From NCBI GenBank assembly GCA_016841365.1, contig JAENZI010000005.1, positions 124,001 through 188,000 on the forward strand: a stretch of 64,000 nt of DNA, given 5' to 3'. The translations under genes and the position numbers were made by a program. Below, in pieces: positions 50,060 to 57,506 of the stretch. The notes below the pieces were generated by a model. It was given only the letters and a program-made list of their open reading frames with translations. It was not told where the DNA came from and searched no databases. Source of the DNA: Anaerolineaceae bacterium (GTDB taxonomy: Bacteria; Chloroflexota; Anaerolineae; Anaerolineales; Anaerolineaceae). The number at the start of each line of letters is the position of its first letter. Position 1 is the stretch's first letter.

Positions 50060-50087
50060 AAAAAAGGCGCCAAACGGCGCCTTTTTT
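50060..50087. terminator. Bidirectional terminator between murA and trxA
   Basis: AAAAAAGGCGCC-AAAC-GGCGCCTTTTTT, a perfect 12-bp stem with a tetraloop and A and T runs in both directions, between converging genes. Confidence 0.9.
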
Positions 50088-50104
50088 ATCTTATTTTTTG
50101 ATGA

Positions 50105-50458
50105 TCAGTTTGCTTGCTGTTCTTTCGTCAATTCAAGGAATTGTTCGATGACTTCTCGCAGCATCGGTTCAGGCAGTGCCCCAACCTGGCGGTTGATGAT
50201 CTTGCCTTTATACAGCAGCAACATTGTAGGAATGCCTTGAACACCATATTTCATCGCCCATTCGGCATGCTCATCGGTGTTCACTTTGGCAACAATCACC
50301 TCACCCGCATATTCATGGGCGATTTTGTCTAAAATCGGGGCGACCATTTTACAAGGTCCGCACCAGGGGGCCCAAAAGTCAACGATAACTGGAAGGGATG
50401 ATTCCAACACGGTCTTTTCAAAGGCCTGATCTGTAACTTGGATTGGTTCATTAATCAT
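50105..50458 (-). CDS. trxA: Thioredoxin
   Basis: A 117-residue thioredoxin with the standard active site WAPWCGPCKM (WCGPC), the conserved Pro of GIPTMLLLYKGK and the buried Asp of VDFWAPWCG. It reduces protein disulfides and could regenerate the selenocysteine peroxiredoxin of this genome, though nothing links them in the window. The gene is alone on its strand, with AGGAG before the ATG. No thioredoxin reductase is nearby. Confidence 0.95.
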   Translation of the reverse strand: MINEPIQVTDQAFEKTVLESSLPVIVDFWAPWCGPCKMVAPILDKIAHEYAGEVIVAKVNTDEHAEWAMKYGVQGIPTMLLLYKGKIINRQVGALPEPMLREVIEQFLELTKEQQAN

Positions 50459-50568
50459 ATTTTTCTCCTAATCTTGATTTCTTCAAAGCAGTATATGATG
50501 AGTATGCGTTAGCTTTGTTAATATTTCGTATGAATTAAGACAATAATTATATATTTTGTATAATACCC

Positions 50569-50967
50569 TTAAAATAAACCACCAGATGCGAATAAAATCT
50601 GAAGCTTTTCTAAAAGTGGCAGCCCCAGGATAAGAACACCTATCACGACAGCCGAACCAGCTGCAATCAAAACAGCGGCAGCGCCTACATCCTTCCCTGC
50701 TTTAGCTAGCGGATGCAATTCAGGGCTTGCCAGATCAACCACAATTTCAAGGGCGGTATTGAGAAATTCAGCCGTCCAAACCATCGCGATGATTAACACC
50801 AGTACAGCCCACTCCAGCAATGATATGCTCAACCAGATGGATAACACGATGGTTGTCACAGTGGCAACTGCGTGGATCCACGCATTCTGCTGCGTCCGAA
50901 TAACGTGCCACCAACCAATTACAGCGTTCTTGACGCTCTTCCATCTTGAGTGGAAAAAATTTGTCAC
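50569..50967 (-). CDS. Diacylglycerol/undecaprenol kinase family membrane protein (DgkA type)
   Basis: A 132-residue membrane protein with three or four helices of the prokaryotic diacylglycerol kinase family. The signature is EFLNTALEIVVDLASPELHPLAKAGKDVGAAAVLIAA, which holds the catalytic Glu and the Asn/Glu metal-binding site of this family; in Gram-positive-like bacteria the substrate is usually undecaprenol. About 10 residues longer than E. coli DgkA. It lies 102 bases upstream of the trxA start on the same strand and 91 bases after the degV-type gene. Confidence 0.93.
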   Translation of the reverse strand: MTNFFHSRWKSVKNAVIGWWHVIRTQQNAWIHAVATVTTIVLSIWLSISLLEWAVLVLIIAMVWTAEFLNTALEIVVDLASPELHPLAKAGKDVGAAAVLIAAGSAVVIGVLILGLPLLEKLQILFASGGLF

Positions 50968-51058
50968 AAAACAATCTCCCTGATTATTTTTTGTTTGTGT
51001 CCATCAGGCTCATAAAATCAATATCTATTAAATCTACCCGATTTTACACAATGCGGCT

Positions 51059-51892
51059 TCATTCTTTGATATAAGCAATGCCTAATGGCTTTGGTCCGGA
51101 ATGTACCGCTAAAGCACATCCTACTTCATAGACGGCTATTTCAATAGACCTGCCTAAATCAGAAATTCCCTGTTCTAAAAAAGCCACTTCATCATCACAG
51201 TCATAGTGTGTGATATAAATTCTATTGATATTGGATGAATTTACTTCCTGTTTGAAGTAATTCAATAGCGTTTTAACAGCATTCATGCGGGATCCCCTAA
51301 CTTTCTTCAAAATCCCGAGGTTTCCATCCGGTTGAACATTCAAAAAGGGTCGGATCTTTAAAATACTTGAGACGATGTGTGTGATCGAAGAACACCTGCC
51401 CCCATGATAAAGATAGTCAAGTGTATCCAGAATGAAAATCCCCCGAGATCGCTCTATCAGGTTACGAATTTTCAATCCCAGCTCCTCTAAACCCATGCCC
51501 GCATTGTGCCATTTTGCCGCCTGTACAACGATTTGGCCATATCCGGTTGAAAAACTGAGTGAATCGATCGCATCAATGTGCGTTGCCCCCATCTCGTCAA
51601 TGGCTAATTTTGCGTTTCTGAATGTTGAAGAAAGCTGACTGGAGACCCCGATATAAATCATGGGGTCGCTCCGGTTAAAAAATTTTATAAAATCACCGGG
51701 AGATGGTGCAGAAGTTGTGGGATAAACACCTTTTCTGGATACTTCAACAAACATTCTCCCTGCATCGATGTCTCTTCCATCCCGGTAAACTTTCCCATCA
51801 ACCTGGATGTACATGGGTATCGTTTCAATTTGAAGTTCATCACAAACTTCTTCTGGGATGTCTGCAGTAGAGTCCGTCAGTATCTGAATCAT
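51059..51892 (-). CDS. DegV-family fatty-acid-binding protein (FakB type)
   Basis: A 277-residue EDD-fold protein. The opening IQILTDSTADIPEEV and the ligand-site segments TTSAPSPGDFIKFF and GVSSQLSSTFRNA identify the DegV/FakB family, which binds fatty acids and passes them to a FakA kinase in Firmicutes. The FakA kinase is not in the window. The C-terminal VHSGPKPLGIAY is the conserved family end. It may work with the adjacent DgkA-type lipid kinase only by position. The start ATG at 51892 has no strong ribosome-binding site. Confidence 0.92.
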   Translation of the reverse strand: MIQILTDSTADIPEEVCDELQIETIPMYIQVDGKVYRDGRDIDAGRMFVEVSRKGVYPTTSAPSPGDFIKFFNRSDPMIYIGVSSQLSSTFRNAKLAIDEMGATHIDAIDSLSFSTGYGQIVVQAAKWHNAGMGLEELGLKIRNLIERSRGIFILDTLDYLYHGGRCSSITHIVSSILKIRPFLNVQPDGNLGILKKVRGSRMNAVKTLLNYFKQEVNSSNINRIYITHYDCDDEVAFLEQGISDLGRSIEIAVYEVGCALAVHSGPKPLGIAYIKE

Positions 51893-52060
51893 ATGGTTTC
51901 TTTATCGTCTCTGCATCTGATAAACTTTGACTGATTATACCAATAATTTTGTTTTATTCTTGATGAATAAATTTAGTGATTCTTCACAATTGGGGTATAA
52001 TCTTTAGTCGCTGATCAGATATAATTTTTATGATAATTAACCGATATTCGAGGCATGTCA

Positions 52061-53638
52061 ATGGTTTTAGTTGAAATTCAATTAGATGAAGCATACTGGA
52101 AGACGCTGGAAATTAATCAGCAGGACATTGAGTATTTATACACTTACCTGTTGGAAACAGAGAAACCACTCCCATCAGAGCAATTAGCGGGAGCATTAAT
52201 CAAAGAGCGTATTCGCAAGGAAAAAGAATCCTTAGCACGTAAACAGCAAAAAAATGGTGAGATCTACTTGCCAAAAATGGAATTCTCAAAAGGCGATAAG
52301 GTTCAATTCCCTGCATTAAACTGGCTCAGTGGTGAGGTTTCAGATGTCCGCCAGGGCAATAACCCTGAACTTCCTGAGTTAAAGGTTATGACGGTTGCCC
52401 TAGAAAATGGGAAAAGCCGCCAATTTGCGATGAATCTGATAGACCATCCCTTGAACGAGGTTAAAACAATAACCGGCGAAGAGGGTGACAACAGCGAAAT
52501 CACCATTATCGAGCAATTCGGTGATGAAATTACGGTCAAACTCGAAGAACAGCTTGATCAGAACAAAGACATTGTGCGCATCGGAGATAAATGGTTTCCG
52601 AAATCCTTATTAATTGAATTCAACGTCGGACATCTCAATCTTGCAGAAGCCGTTCTGGATATGCACGCAGGCGGTCCTTTGACCGTAGATGCGCTTTTAG
52701 ACCAAATTGAAATTGATTCAGATGACCCTGAAGAGCTTGTGCGTTTTTCACTCAACGTGGCACTCGAACAAGACCCGCGTTTTGATGAAGTAGGCCCCAG
52801 CGGCGAAGTTCAATGGTACCTTAACCGATTAGAGCCAGAATTTGTTCGCGAAAAACCCGTCCAGCTGGTCTTTCAACCCGTCGAGTACGATCGCGAAGTG
52901 ATGACCGAGGACATGTTAAAAGCCGAACAGCGCATTGATGATGAACATATTGAATTAGATCCTGAATATCAGCGCAAGATGCCTGGCAAAGAAGTCTCTA
53001 TCGTCCTTAATTATCCCCACTGGCGCGTTGGGAGCATCCCACTCACGCCATACACAAAAGCATTCTTTCCAACGGCGCTTGAATCGCCCCGCGTGAAGTT
53101 TAAATTCATTGACCCACAAGGTGAAGAGATTTCAGCCTGGGTCGTTCGCCCCTACAACTATGTTTATGGTCTGCGTGAATGGTATGAAGAGATGGAACTG
53201 ATGCCCGGCAGCATGATCAAAATCAAACCCGGGAAAGAACCGGGCGAAATCTACATTCAACCCGAGAAAAAACGCTCGAACCGAGAGTGGATCAGAACCT
53301 TGTTGATTGGTGCCGACGGTGGAATTGTATTTGCAATGCTAAAACAAACCATCACTGCGGACTACAACGAACGTATGGCTGTGGCTATCCCAACAACTGA
53401 CGGCTTGGATGAATTGTGGCAGAAGCGAGCCAATAACCCTCGCCCATTAAATCAGGATATCGTCAACACGATGAGAGAATTGGCAAAGCTAAACCCCCAG
53501 GGTCATGTGCACGCCATGGAGTTATATGCCGCACTAAACTGCATCCGCCGCTGCCCGCCAGGCGTGGTTTTCAGCAAACTTGCTTCAGACCCTGAGTTTT
53601 CTTCTGTTGGGGATCTTTATTTCAGACTTAGCGAGTAA
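52061..53638 (+). CDS. Unrecognised 525-residue protein, first of a pair
   Basis: I recognise no family. The protein is charged and soluble: an N-terminal helical part (VEIQLDEAYWKTLEINQQDIEYLY...), a beta-rich region from about 80 with a Lys/Gly-type barrel look (FSKGDKVQFPALNWLSGEVSDV), a middle rich in acidic residues, and a C-terminal region (about 400-525) with GADGGIVFAMLKQTITADYNERM. ATG 52061 is preferred because CGAGG lies seven bases upstream; the ATG at 52055 is too close. TATAAT at 51993-51998 may be its promoter. It is followed 21 bases later by an equally unknown winged-helix-like gene. Confidence 0.7.
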   Translation: MVLVEIQLDEAYWKTLEINQQDIEYLYTYLLETEKPLPSEQLAGALIKERIRKEKESLARKQQKNGEIYLPKMEFSKGDKVQFPALNWLSGEVSDVRQGNNPELPELKVMTVALENGKSRQFAMNLIDHPLNEVKTITGEEGDNSEITIIEQFGDEITVKLEEQLDQNKDIVRIGDKWFPKSLLIEFNVGHLNLAEAVLDMHAGGPLTVDALLDQIEIDSDDPEELVRFSLNVALEQDPRFDEVGPSGEVQWYLNRLEPEFVREKPVQLVFQPVEYDREVMTEDMLKAEQRIDDEHIELDPEYQRKMPGKEVSIVLNYPHWRVGSIPLTPYTKAFFPTALESPRVKFKFIDPQGEEISAWVVRPYNYVYGLREWYEEMELMPGSMIKIKPGKEPGEIYIQPEKKRSNREWIRTLLIGADGGIVFAMLKQTITADYNERMAVAIPTTDGLDELWQKRANNPRPLNQDIVNTMRELAKLNPQGHVHAMELYAALNCIRRCPPGVVFSKLASDPEFSSVGDLYFRLSE

Positions 53639-53659
53639 TCATAAGGGAGAAGGATTTTA

Positions 53660-54091
53660 ATGGAGTCGAAGCGCAGCAGCTTGATCAAACCCAAACTCAC
53701 AACACCCTTCAAAATCGATTTTGATTGGTGGAAAAAACATGACCGCGATTGGCGTGTTTATTTGCGGAGTTTTTTGTGTGAGGAACACCAGGCATTGTTC
53801 GAAAATTCTGACAATGATGAAGTGATCGATTGGGTCGATCCAAATACAGCTGAAGTCACCCAGGTAGATGGATTGCTGCACGTCTTGATCACCCATTGCG
53901 CTAAACAAGAAGGTTTTCTAAGTGAGAGGATGGCATTAGTCGACTCGGTGTTTAGAGTGCTGTTATCAAACGGTAACAAACCGATGGACGCGCAAGAGCT
54001 TGGCGAAATATTGAACCGCCCGCCATCCACCATTCTCAGAACATTATCCGGGATCAGGGTCTATAAGGGAATTCGTCCAGTATTAGATTAA
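53660..54091 (+). CDS. Unrecognised winged-helix-like protein, second of the pair
   Basis: A 143-residue protein. The first 85 residues include DWWKKHDRDWRVYLRSFLCEEHQAL and are followed by a C-terminal winged-helix-like region (MDAQELGEILNRPPSTILRTLSGIRVYKGIRPVLD), in which PPSTILRTLSG would be the recognition helix. No family was recognised. It is preceded by AAGGGAGAAGG and sits 21 bases after the 525-residue gene, so the two are almost certainly one operon. The tRNA-Arg gene follows. A regulatory or nucleic-acid-linked role is plausible but unproven. Confidence 0.65.
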   Translation: MESKRSSLIKPKLTTPFKIDFDWWKKHDRDWRVYLRSFLCEEHQALFENSDNDEVIDWVDPNTAEVTQVDGLLHVLITHCAKQEGFLSERMALVDSVFRVLLSNGNKPMDAQELGEILNRPPSTILRTLSGIRVYKGIRPVLD

Positions 54092-54096
54092 TCGAG

Positions 54097-54102
54097 TATA
54101 AT
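54097..54102 (+). promoter_or_regulatory. -10 box of tRNA-Arg
   Basis: TATAAT preceded by CGAG lies 15 bases before the tRNA 5' end. No -35 box in the right place matches consensus. The same (T/C)CGAGTATAAT-like string recurs at 35942 and, with TATACT, at 54844. Confidence 0.5.
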
Positions 54103-54117
54103 GTAGAACCTTAAAAT

Positions 54118-54191
54118 GCCCCTGTAGCTCAATTGGACAGAGCACTGGACTTCTAATCCAACGGTTACAGGTTCGAGTCCTGTCAGGGGCG
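54118..54191 (+). tRNA. tRNA-Arg (UCU anticodon)
   Basis: A 74-base tRNA. Acceptor GCCCCTG pairs with CAGGGGC, D-stem GCTC/GAGC, T-arm with GGTTCGAGTCC. The anticodon loop CTTCTAA gives UCU. The top pair of the anticodon stem is C27 with A43, a mismatch, while the other four pairs hold. CCA is not encoded. Discriminator base is G. Confidence 0.93.
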
Positions 54192-54305
54192 CTATTCCAA
54201 ATTCTCTCTCAACTTCATTCAATTTTCTAAAAAAAGAAACTCCCGGGTCTAAACCCTTTTTAGGTATAATATTTTTAGATTACAAACTAAAGAAAGGATC
54301 ATCCA

Positions 54306-54674
54306 ATGAAATTCATCTTACGTTGGTTAATTACAGCGATTTCACTTTACGTCGCCGTGCTCGTTGTCCCCGGGATTTCGGTTGAAAGTGATGCCTGGGT
54401 TGCGTTTGCGGTGATGGCAATCATCCTTGGCCTGGTCAATGCAGTTGTCCGCCCCATTCTCAAGTTTCTCTCCTGTGGTTTCATCATCATCACCTTGGGG
54501 TTGTTCGTTTTCGTGATCAATGCAGCAACCTTCTTACTGGCCTCCAACATCGCTCAGAATTGGTTTGGCGTTGGCTTTTATGTCGACAATTTCTGGTCGG
54601 CGTTGTTTGGTTCCATCATTGTCAGCATTGTGTCTATCATCCTTTCAAACATCCTGATTGAAGATAGAGATTAG
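54306..54674 (+). CDS. Phage-holin-family (YvlD-type) membrane protein
   Basis: A 122-residue protein with four hydrophobic segments, of the phage_holin_4_2/YvlD family. The opening MKFILRWLITAISLYVAVLV, the segment AIILGLVNAVVRPILKFLS and the closing GSIIVSIVSIILSNILI are typical. Chromosomal members are usually not phage-derived and may act in envelope stress. AAAGAAAGG precedes the ATG. A TATAAT at 54263-54268 could be its promoter. Downstream lies a 305-base gap with a terminator and the rpsF promoter. Confidence 0.9.
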   Translation: MKFILRWLITAISLYVAVLVVPGISVESDAWVAFAVMAIILGLVNAVVRPILKFLSCGFIIITLGLFVFVINAATFLLASNIAQNWFGVGFYVDNFWSALFGSIIVSIVSIILSNILIEDRD

Positions 54675-54745
54675 GAAAGCAAAAAAACATTAATCAATAT
54701 TTGCCGTCATTTTAGGCATTCGTTTTCTATAGTATTTAACGAACC

Positions 54746-54790
54746 AGCAGGTGCTCAATCAATAATCACTGATTGCAATGCCTGCTTTTT
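54746..54790 (+). terminator. Terminator after the holin-like gene
   Basis: AGCAGG (54746-54751) pairs with CCTGCT (54781-54786) and an inner CAATCA/TGATTG stem, followed by TTTTTCG. This occupies the only longer gap after the tRNA-Arg region (54675-54979); the rest of that gap holds the rpsF promoter and leader. Confidence 0.65.
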
Positions 54791-54825
54791 CGTTTATTTT
54801 ATTCAGACCCAATCACCACCCCCGC

Positions 54826-54854
54826 TTGCAAAGGTCAATAAAGTCGAGTATACT
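54826..54854 (+). promoter_or_regulatory. Promoter of rpsF-ssb-rpsR
   Basis: -35 TTGCAA (54826-54831), 17-base spacer, -10 TATACT (54849-54854). The leader to rpsF is about 120 bases, long enough for an autoregulatory site such as those bound by S6-S18, though no clear structure was identified. Confidence 0.55.
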
Positions 54855-54979
54855 TTGACGCTGTGTTGAAAATCGATAAGCAACACGCAAAAAGAAGCCA
54901 AATTTAATACCGGTTTCTTTCCACTGCCCAGCTATCCACGATAGTCAAGAGCAGCAAACCCAAGGAAAGGAGATACCTG

Positions 54980-55267
54980 ATGCGACAGTATGAATTAATA
55001 TTAATTGTCCAACCCGATTTGGATGAAGAAGCCACGGCTGGCGTCCTTGATCGTGTTAAAAACATGATCACCGACAATGGCGGAGAAATCGTCAAGACTG
55101 AGGTTTGGGGATCAAAATCCCTCGCTTATGAAATCCGTGATTTCCGGGAAGGCTATTATGTGTACATGGATGTAGCATTTAAGCCCGAGTTTGGAACCGA
55201 ACTCAAGCAGAGCCTGCGTTATCTTGAACCCATCATCCGCTACATGTTGACCAAAAAAGAAGACTAA
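54980..55267 (+). CDS. rpsF: 30S ribosomal protein S6
   Basis: A 95-residue S6 with the ferredoxin-like fold: MRQYELILIVQPDLDEEA at the start, the conserved IVKTEVWGSKSLAYEIRDF in the centre and YYVYMDVAF strand. AAGGAG precedes the ATG at the right distance. It is the first gene of an operon with ssb and rpsR, the order known from many bacteria. S6 binds S18 in the small-subunit platform. Confidence 0.97.
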   Translation: MRQYELILIVQPDLDEEATAGVLDRVKNMITDNGGEIVKTEVWGSKSLAYEIRDFREGYYVYMDVAFKPEFGTELKQSLRYLEPIIRYMLTKKED

Positions 55268-55297
55268 CAACAAACATTCACTGAAAGTGAGCAAATC

Positions 55298-55687
55298 ATG
55301 GCTCGTGGATTGAACAAAGTAATGGTGATCGGTCACCTTGGCAGAGATCCTGAAATGCGCTTTACACCCAGCGGAAAATCGGTATCGAATTTTTCTGTTG
55401 CCTGTTCCCGCTCGTGGAAAAGCTCTGATGGTGAAAGACACTCGGAGACCGAATGGTTTAATGTCGTCGCCTGGGGTAGTTTGGCAGAAATTGCAAAGCA
55501 ATACCTGCATAAAGGCAGCCTTGTGTATGTTGAGGGCCGCTTACAATCCCGTTCGTGGCAGGATGATGAAGGAAATCAGCATAAAACCATCGAAATTGTT
55601 GCCCGCGATATCCTTTTGCTCAACGATAGTGAAAATAACAAAAACGAAATTAACGATTTAGAAGATACAGAAACATATCCCTTCTAA
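55298..55687 (+). CDS. ssb: Single-stranded DNA-binding protein
   Basis: A 129-residue SSB with one OB fold. It has GLNKVMVIGHLGRDPEMRF at the start, SVACSRSWKSSDGERHSETEWFNVVAWG in the centre and a short tail. The acidic tip that recruits partner proteins is DLEDTETYPF, ending Pro-Phe as in E. coli. The linker is short (about 20 residues instead of 50-60). Located between rpsF and rpsR as usual. Confidence 0.97.
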   Translation: MARGLNKVMVIGHLGRDPEMRFTPSGKSVSNFSVACSRSWKSSDGERHSETEWFNVVAWGSLAEIAKQYLHKGSLVYVEGRLQSRSWQDDEGNQHKTIEIVARDILLLNDSENNKNEINDLEDTETYPF

Positions 55688-55717
55688 AGCAATTTTTGAA
55701 GATTTAGGAGACAAACA

Positions 55718-55954
55718 ATGAGTAATTATCAAGGAAATCGATATTATTCGCGGTCAAAAGTCTGCCAATTTTGCACAGACAAGAACATCAAAATTGACTA
55801 CAAAGATGTCAATTTACTGCGCCGCTATATCGATGAAACCGGAAAAATTCGTCCTCGACGACAAACAGGAACCTGTGCAAAACATCAACGTGCTGTTGCC
55901 AAAGCAATTAAAAACGCACGGCATATCGCACTTTTACCCTTTGTTGGTGACTAA
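55718..55954 (+). CDS. rpsR: 30S ribosomal protein S18, zinc-binding type
   Basis: A 78-residue S18. The body [25 protein letters not shown] is the conserved core. CQFC near residue 16 and TCAKHQ near 53 keep the Cys/His pattern of the zinc-binding (C+) form of S18. TTAGGAGAC precedes the ATG. rplI, which often follows rpsR, is not here; a parvulin gene follows instead. Confidence 0.97.
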   Translation: MSNYQGNRYYSRSKVCQFCTDKNIKIDYKDVNLLRRYIDETGKIRPRRQTGTCAKHQRAVAKAIKNARHIALLPFVGD

Positions 55955-55990
55955 CCAATCCAGAACTGATGAAAATACAGGTCAATCCAT

Positions 55991-57394
55991 ATGGCAAAAA
56001 ATGAACCGATTAAGAAAACAAAAAAACACTTAGCCCGTCAGCAGCGAGAAGCACGCCAAACTCGGATAATCCTCACAATAACAGCGGTGATTGGAGCAAT
56101 CATTCTGGCGCTGGTAGGTTACGGATTAGTTGACAGCCTGATCGTAAAGCCAAGGACACCTGTGGCAAGGGTTGGTGAAGAAACCATCCGGGTTAATGAC
56201 TTCCAGCCGCAGGTGCAATACACACGCATCCAGATGCTCAACCAGGCCTATCAATACTACAACTATGCCCTGCAATTTGGTGAATATGGTCAGAGCTTCT
56301 TGGACACATCCCAAAACATTGCATCTCAGTTGATGCAGCCAGATATCGTTAGCCGTGATGTACTGGATCAGATGATCGAGGACATCCTCATCCGTGAAGA
56401 AGCTGCAAAACGCGGCATAACCGTCAGCGAAGAAGAAATCGACGAAAGGCTTTATTCAGCCTTTGGGTTCTTCCCCGATGGCACGCCGACTCCGACCCAG
56501 ACAGCAACCATCCTGGCAACACCGACACTCTCTGAGACGCAGTATGCGCTGATTTCACCTACCCCTTCGGCAACATCAACGGACATCCCGACAGAAACGC
56601 CGGAGGTTACAGCAACTCCTTCTGATGAGGAAGAAGTGATCCAGGAAACAGAAGAAGCTGAGGAGACACCAGAAGCAACGGCAACTGAAGCAGTGCCTCA
56701 GGAAACGGCAACACCTGCGTCATCACCGACGATCACACTGACACCCACACCGTTTACAACTGAGGTCTATGCACAAAACATTGATGAGTTCAATGATTTT
56801 TATTCAACCTACAAGTTTGACATCAATGACCTGCGAGAGATCATTGAAGCCGATATCCTCAGGGAGAAATTGGCTGAGGGGATGGGGTCTGATATCGAGC
56901 CTTTCAAGGAAGAAGTTTGGGCTCGACACATCCTTGTGGAAACCGAAAAAGAAGCACAAGTCGTCCTTGAACAGCTTGATGAAGGTGAAGACTTTGCCTC
57001 GTTAGCGGCTGGTTTTTCAACAGATGAATCGAATAAAGACTTGGGTGGCGACTTAGGCTGGTTTGACCGAAACACCATGGTCACAGAATTTTCAGACGCC
57101 GCGTTCGAGCTTGAAATTGGCGAAATTAGTGACCCTGTCGAAACCTCGTTTGGTTTTCACATCATTCAGGTATTGGGTAAGCGCGAAAGCCAAATCCTTC
57201 CCTCAGAACTTTCTCAGATAAAGCAAGAAATGTTATCTGAATGGCTGACAGAACAACGAAACGCTCGTGAAGACGTGGTTGTTTACGACGCCTGGGAAAA
57301 ATATACGCCCTCGACACCCGAAATTCCGCAGCAATTCATCCAGGAACTGTTCCTGCAAAACACGACACCTTCTTTGGAACAGCCTGCCCCATAA
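55991..57394 (+). CDS. Membrane-anchored parvulin-type peptidyl-prolyl isomerase
   Basis: A 467-residue extracytoplasmic foldase of the SurA/PrsA class. After a basic N-terminus, one transmembrane helix (about 25-47, IILTITAVIGAIILALVGYG) anchors it. Residues 60-160 are a SurA-N-like helical domain. From about 165 to 255 lies a Thr/Pro/Glu-rich low-complexity spacer. The parvulin domain (about 310-405) begins VWARHILVETEKEAQ and contains GGDLGWFDRNTMV and FGFHIIQVLGKRES, with the His of ARHIL and the conserved Phe positions. It would help fold exported proteins. The gene starts 36 bases after rpsR and is followed by a terminator. Confidence 0.9.
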   Translation: MAKNEPIKKTKKHLARQQREARQTRIILTITAVIGAIILALVGYGLVDSLIVKPRTPVARVGEETIRVNDFQPQVQYTRIQMLNQAYQYYNYALQFGEYGQSFLDTSQNIASQLMQPDIVSRDVLDQMIEDILIREEAAKRGITVSEEEIDERLYSAFGFFPDGTPTPTQTATILATPTLSETQYALISPTPSATSTDIPTETPEVTATPSDEEEVIQETEEAEETPEATATEAVPQETATPASSPTITLTPTPFTTEVYAQNIDEFNDFYSTYKFDINDLREIIEADILREKLAEGMGSDIEPFKEEVWARHILVETEKEAQVVLEQLDEGEDFASLAAGFSTDESNKDLGGDLGWFDRNTMVTEFSDAAFELEIGEISDPVETSFGFHIIQVLGKRESQILPSELSQIKQEMLSEWLTEQRNAREDVVVYDAWEKYTPSTPEIPQQFIQELFLQNTTPSLEQPAP

Positions 57395-57413
57395 AAAATC
57401 ACTATTTAGAAAC

Positions 57414-57444
57414 AAAAACGCCTTAGTCAACTAAGGCGTTTTTT
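57414..57444 (+). terminator. Terminator after the parvulin gene
   Basis: AACGCCTTAG-TCAA-CTAAGGCGTT, a 10-bp stem, followed by a T run. Confidence 0.85.
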
Positions 57445-57506
57445 CTTTAAAGTTTTGATTAAACAAATCAGATTGTAGTTGAGACTCATTCAAATGATGC
57501 CCTCGT

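Noticed and set aside
54675-54979. Riboswitch or small RNA in the gap before rpsF
   Set aside because: After the terminator and promoter are accounted for, the leader shows no strong stem; autoregulation by S6-S18 is possible but not visible.
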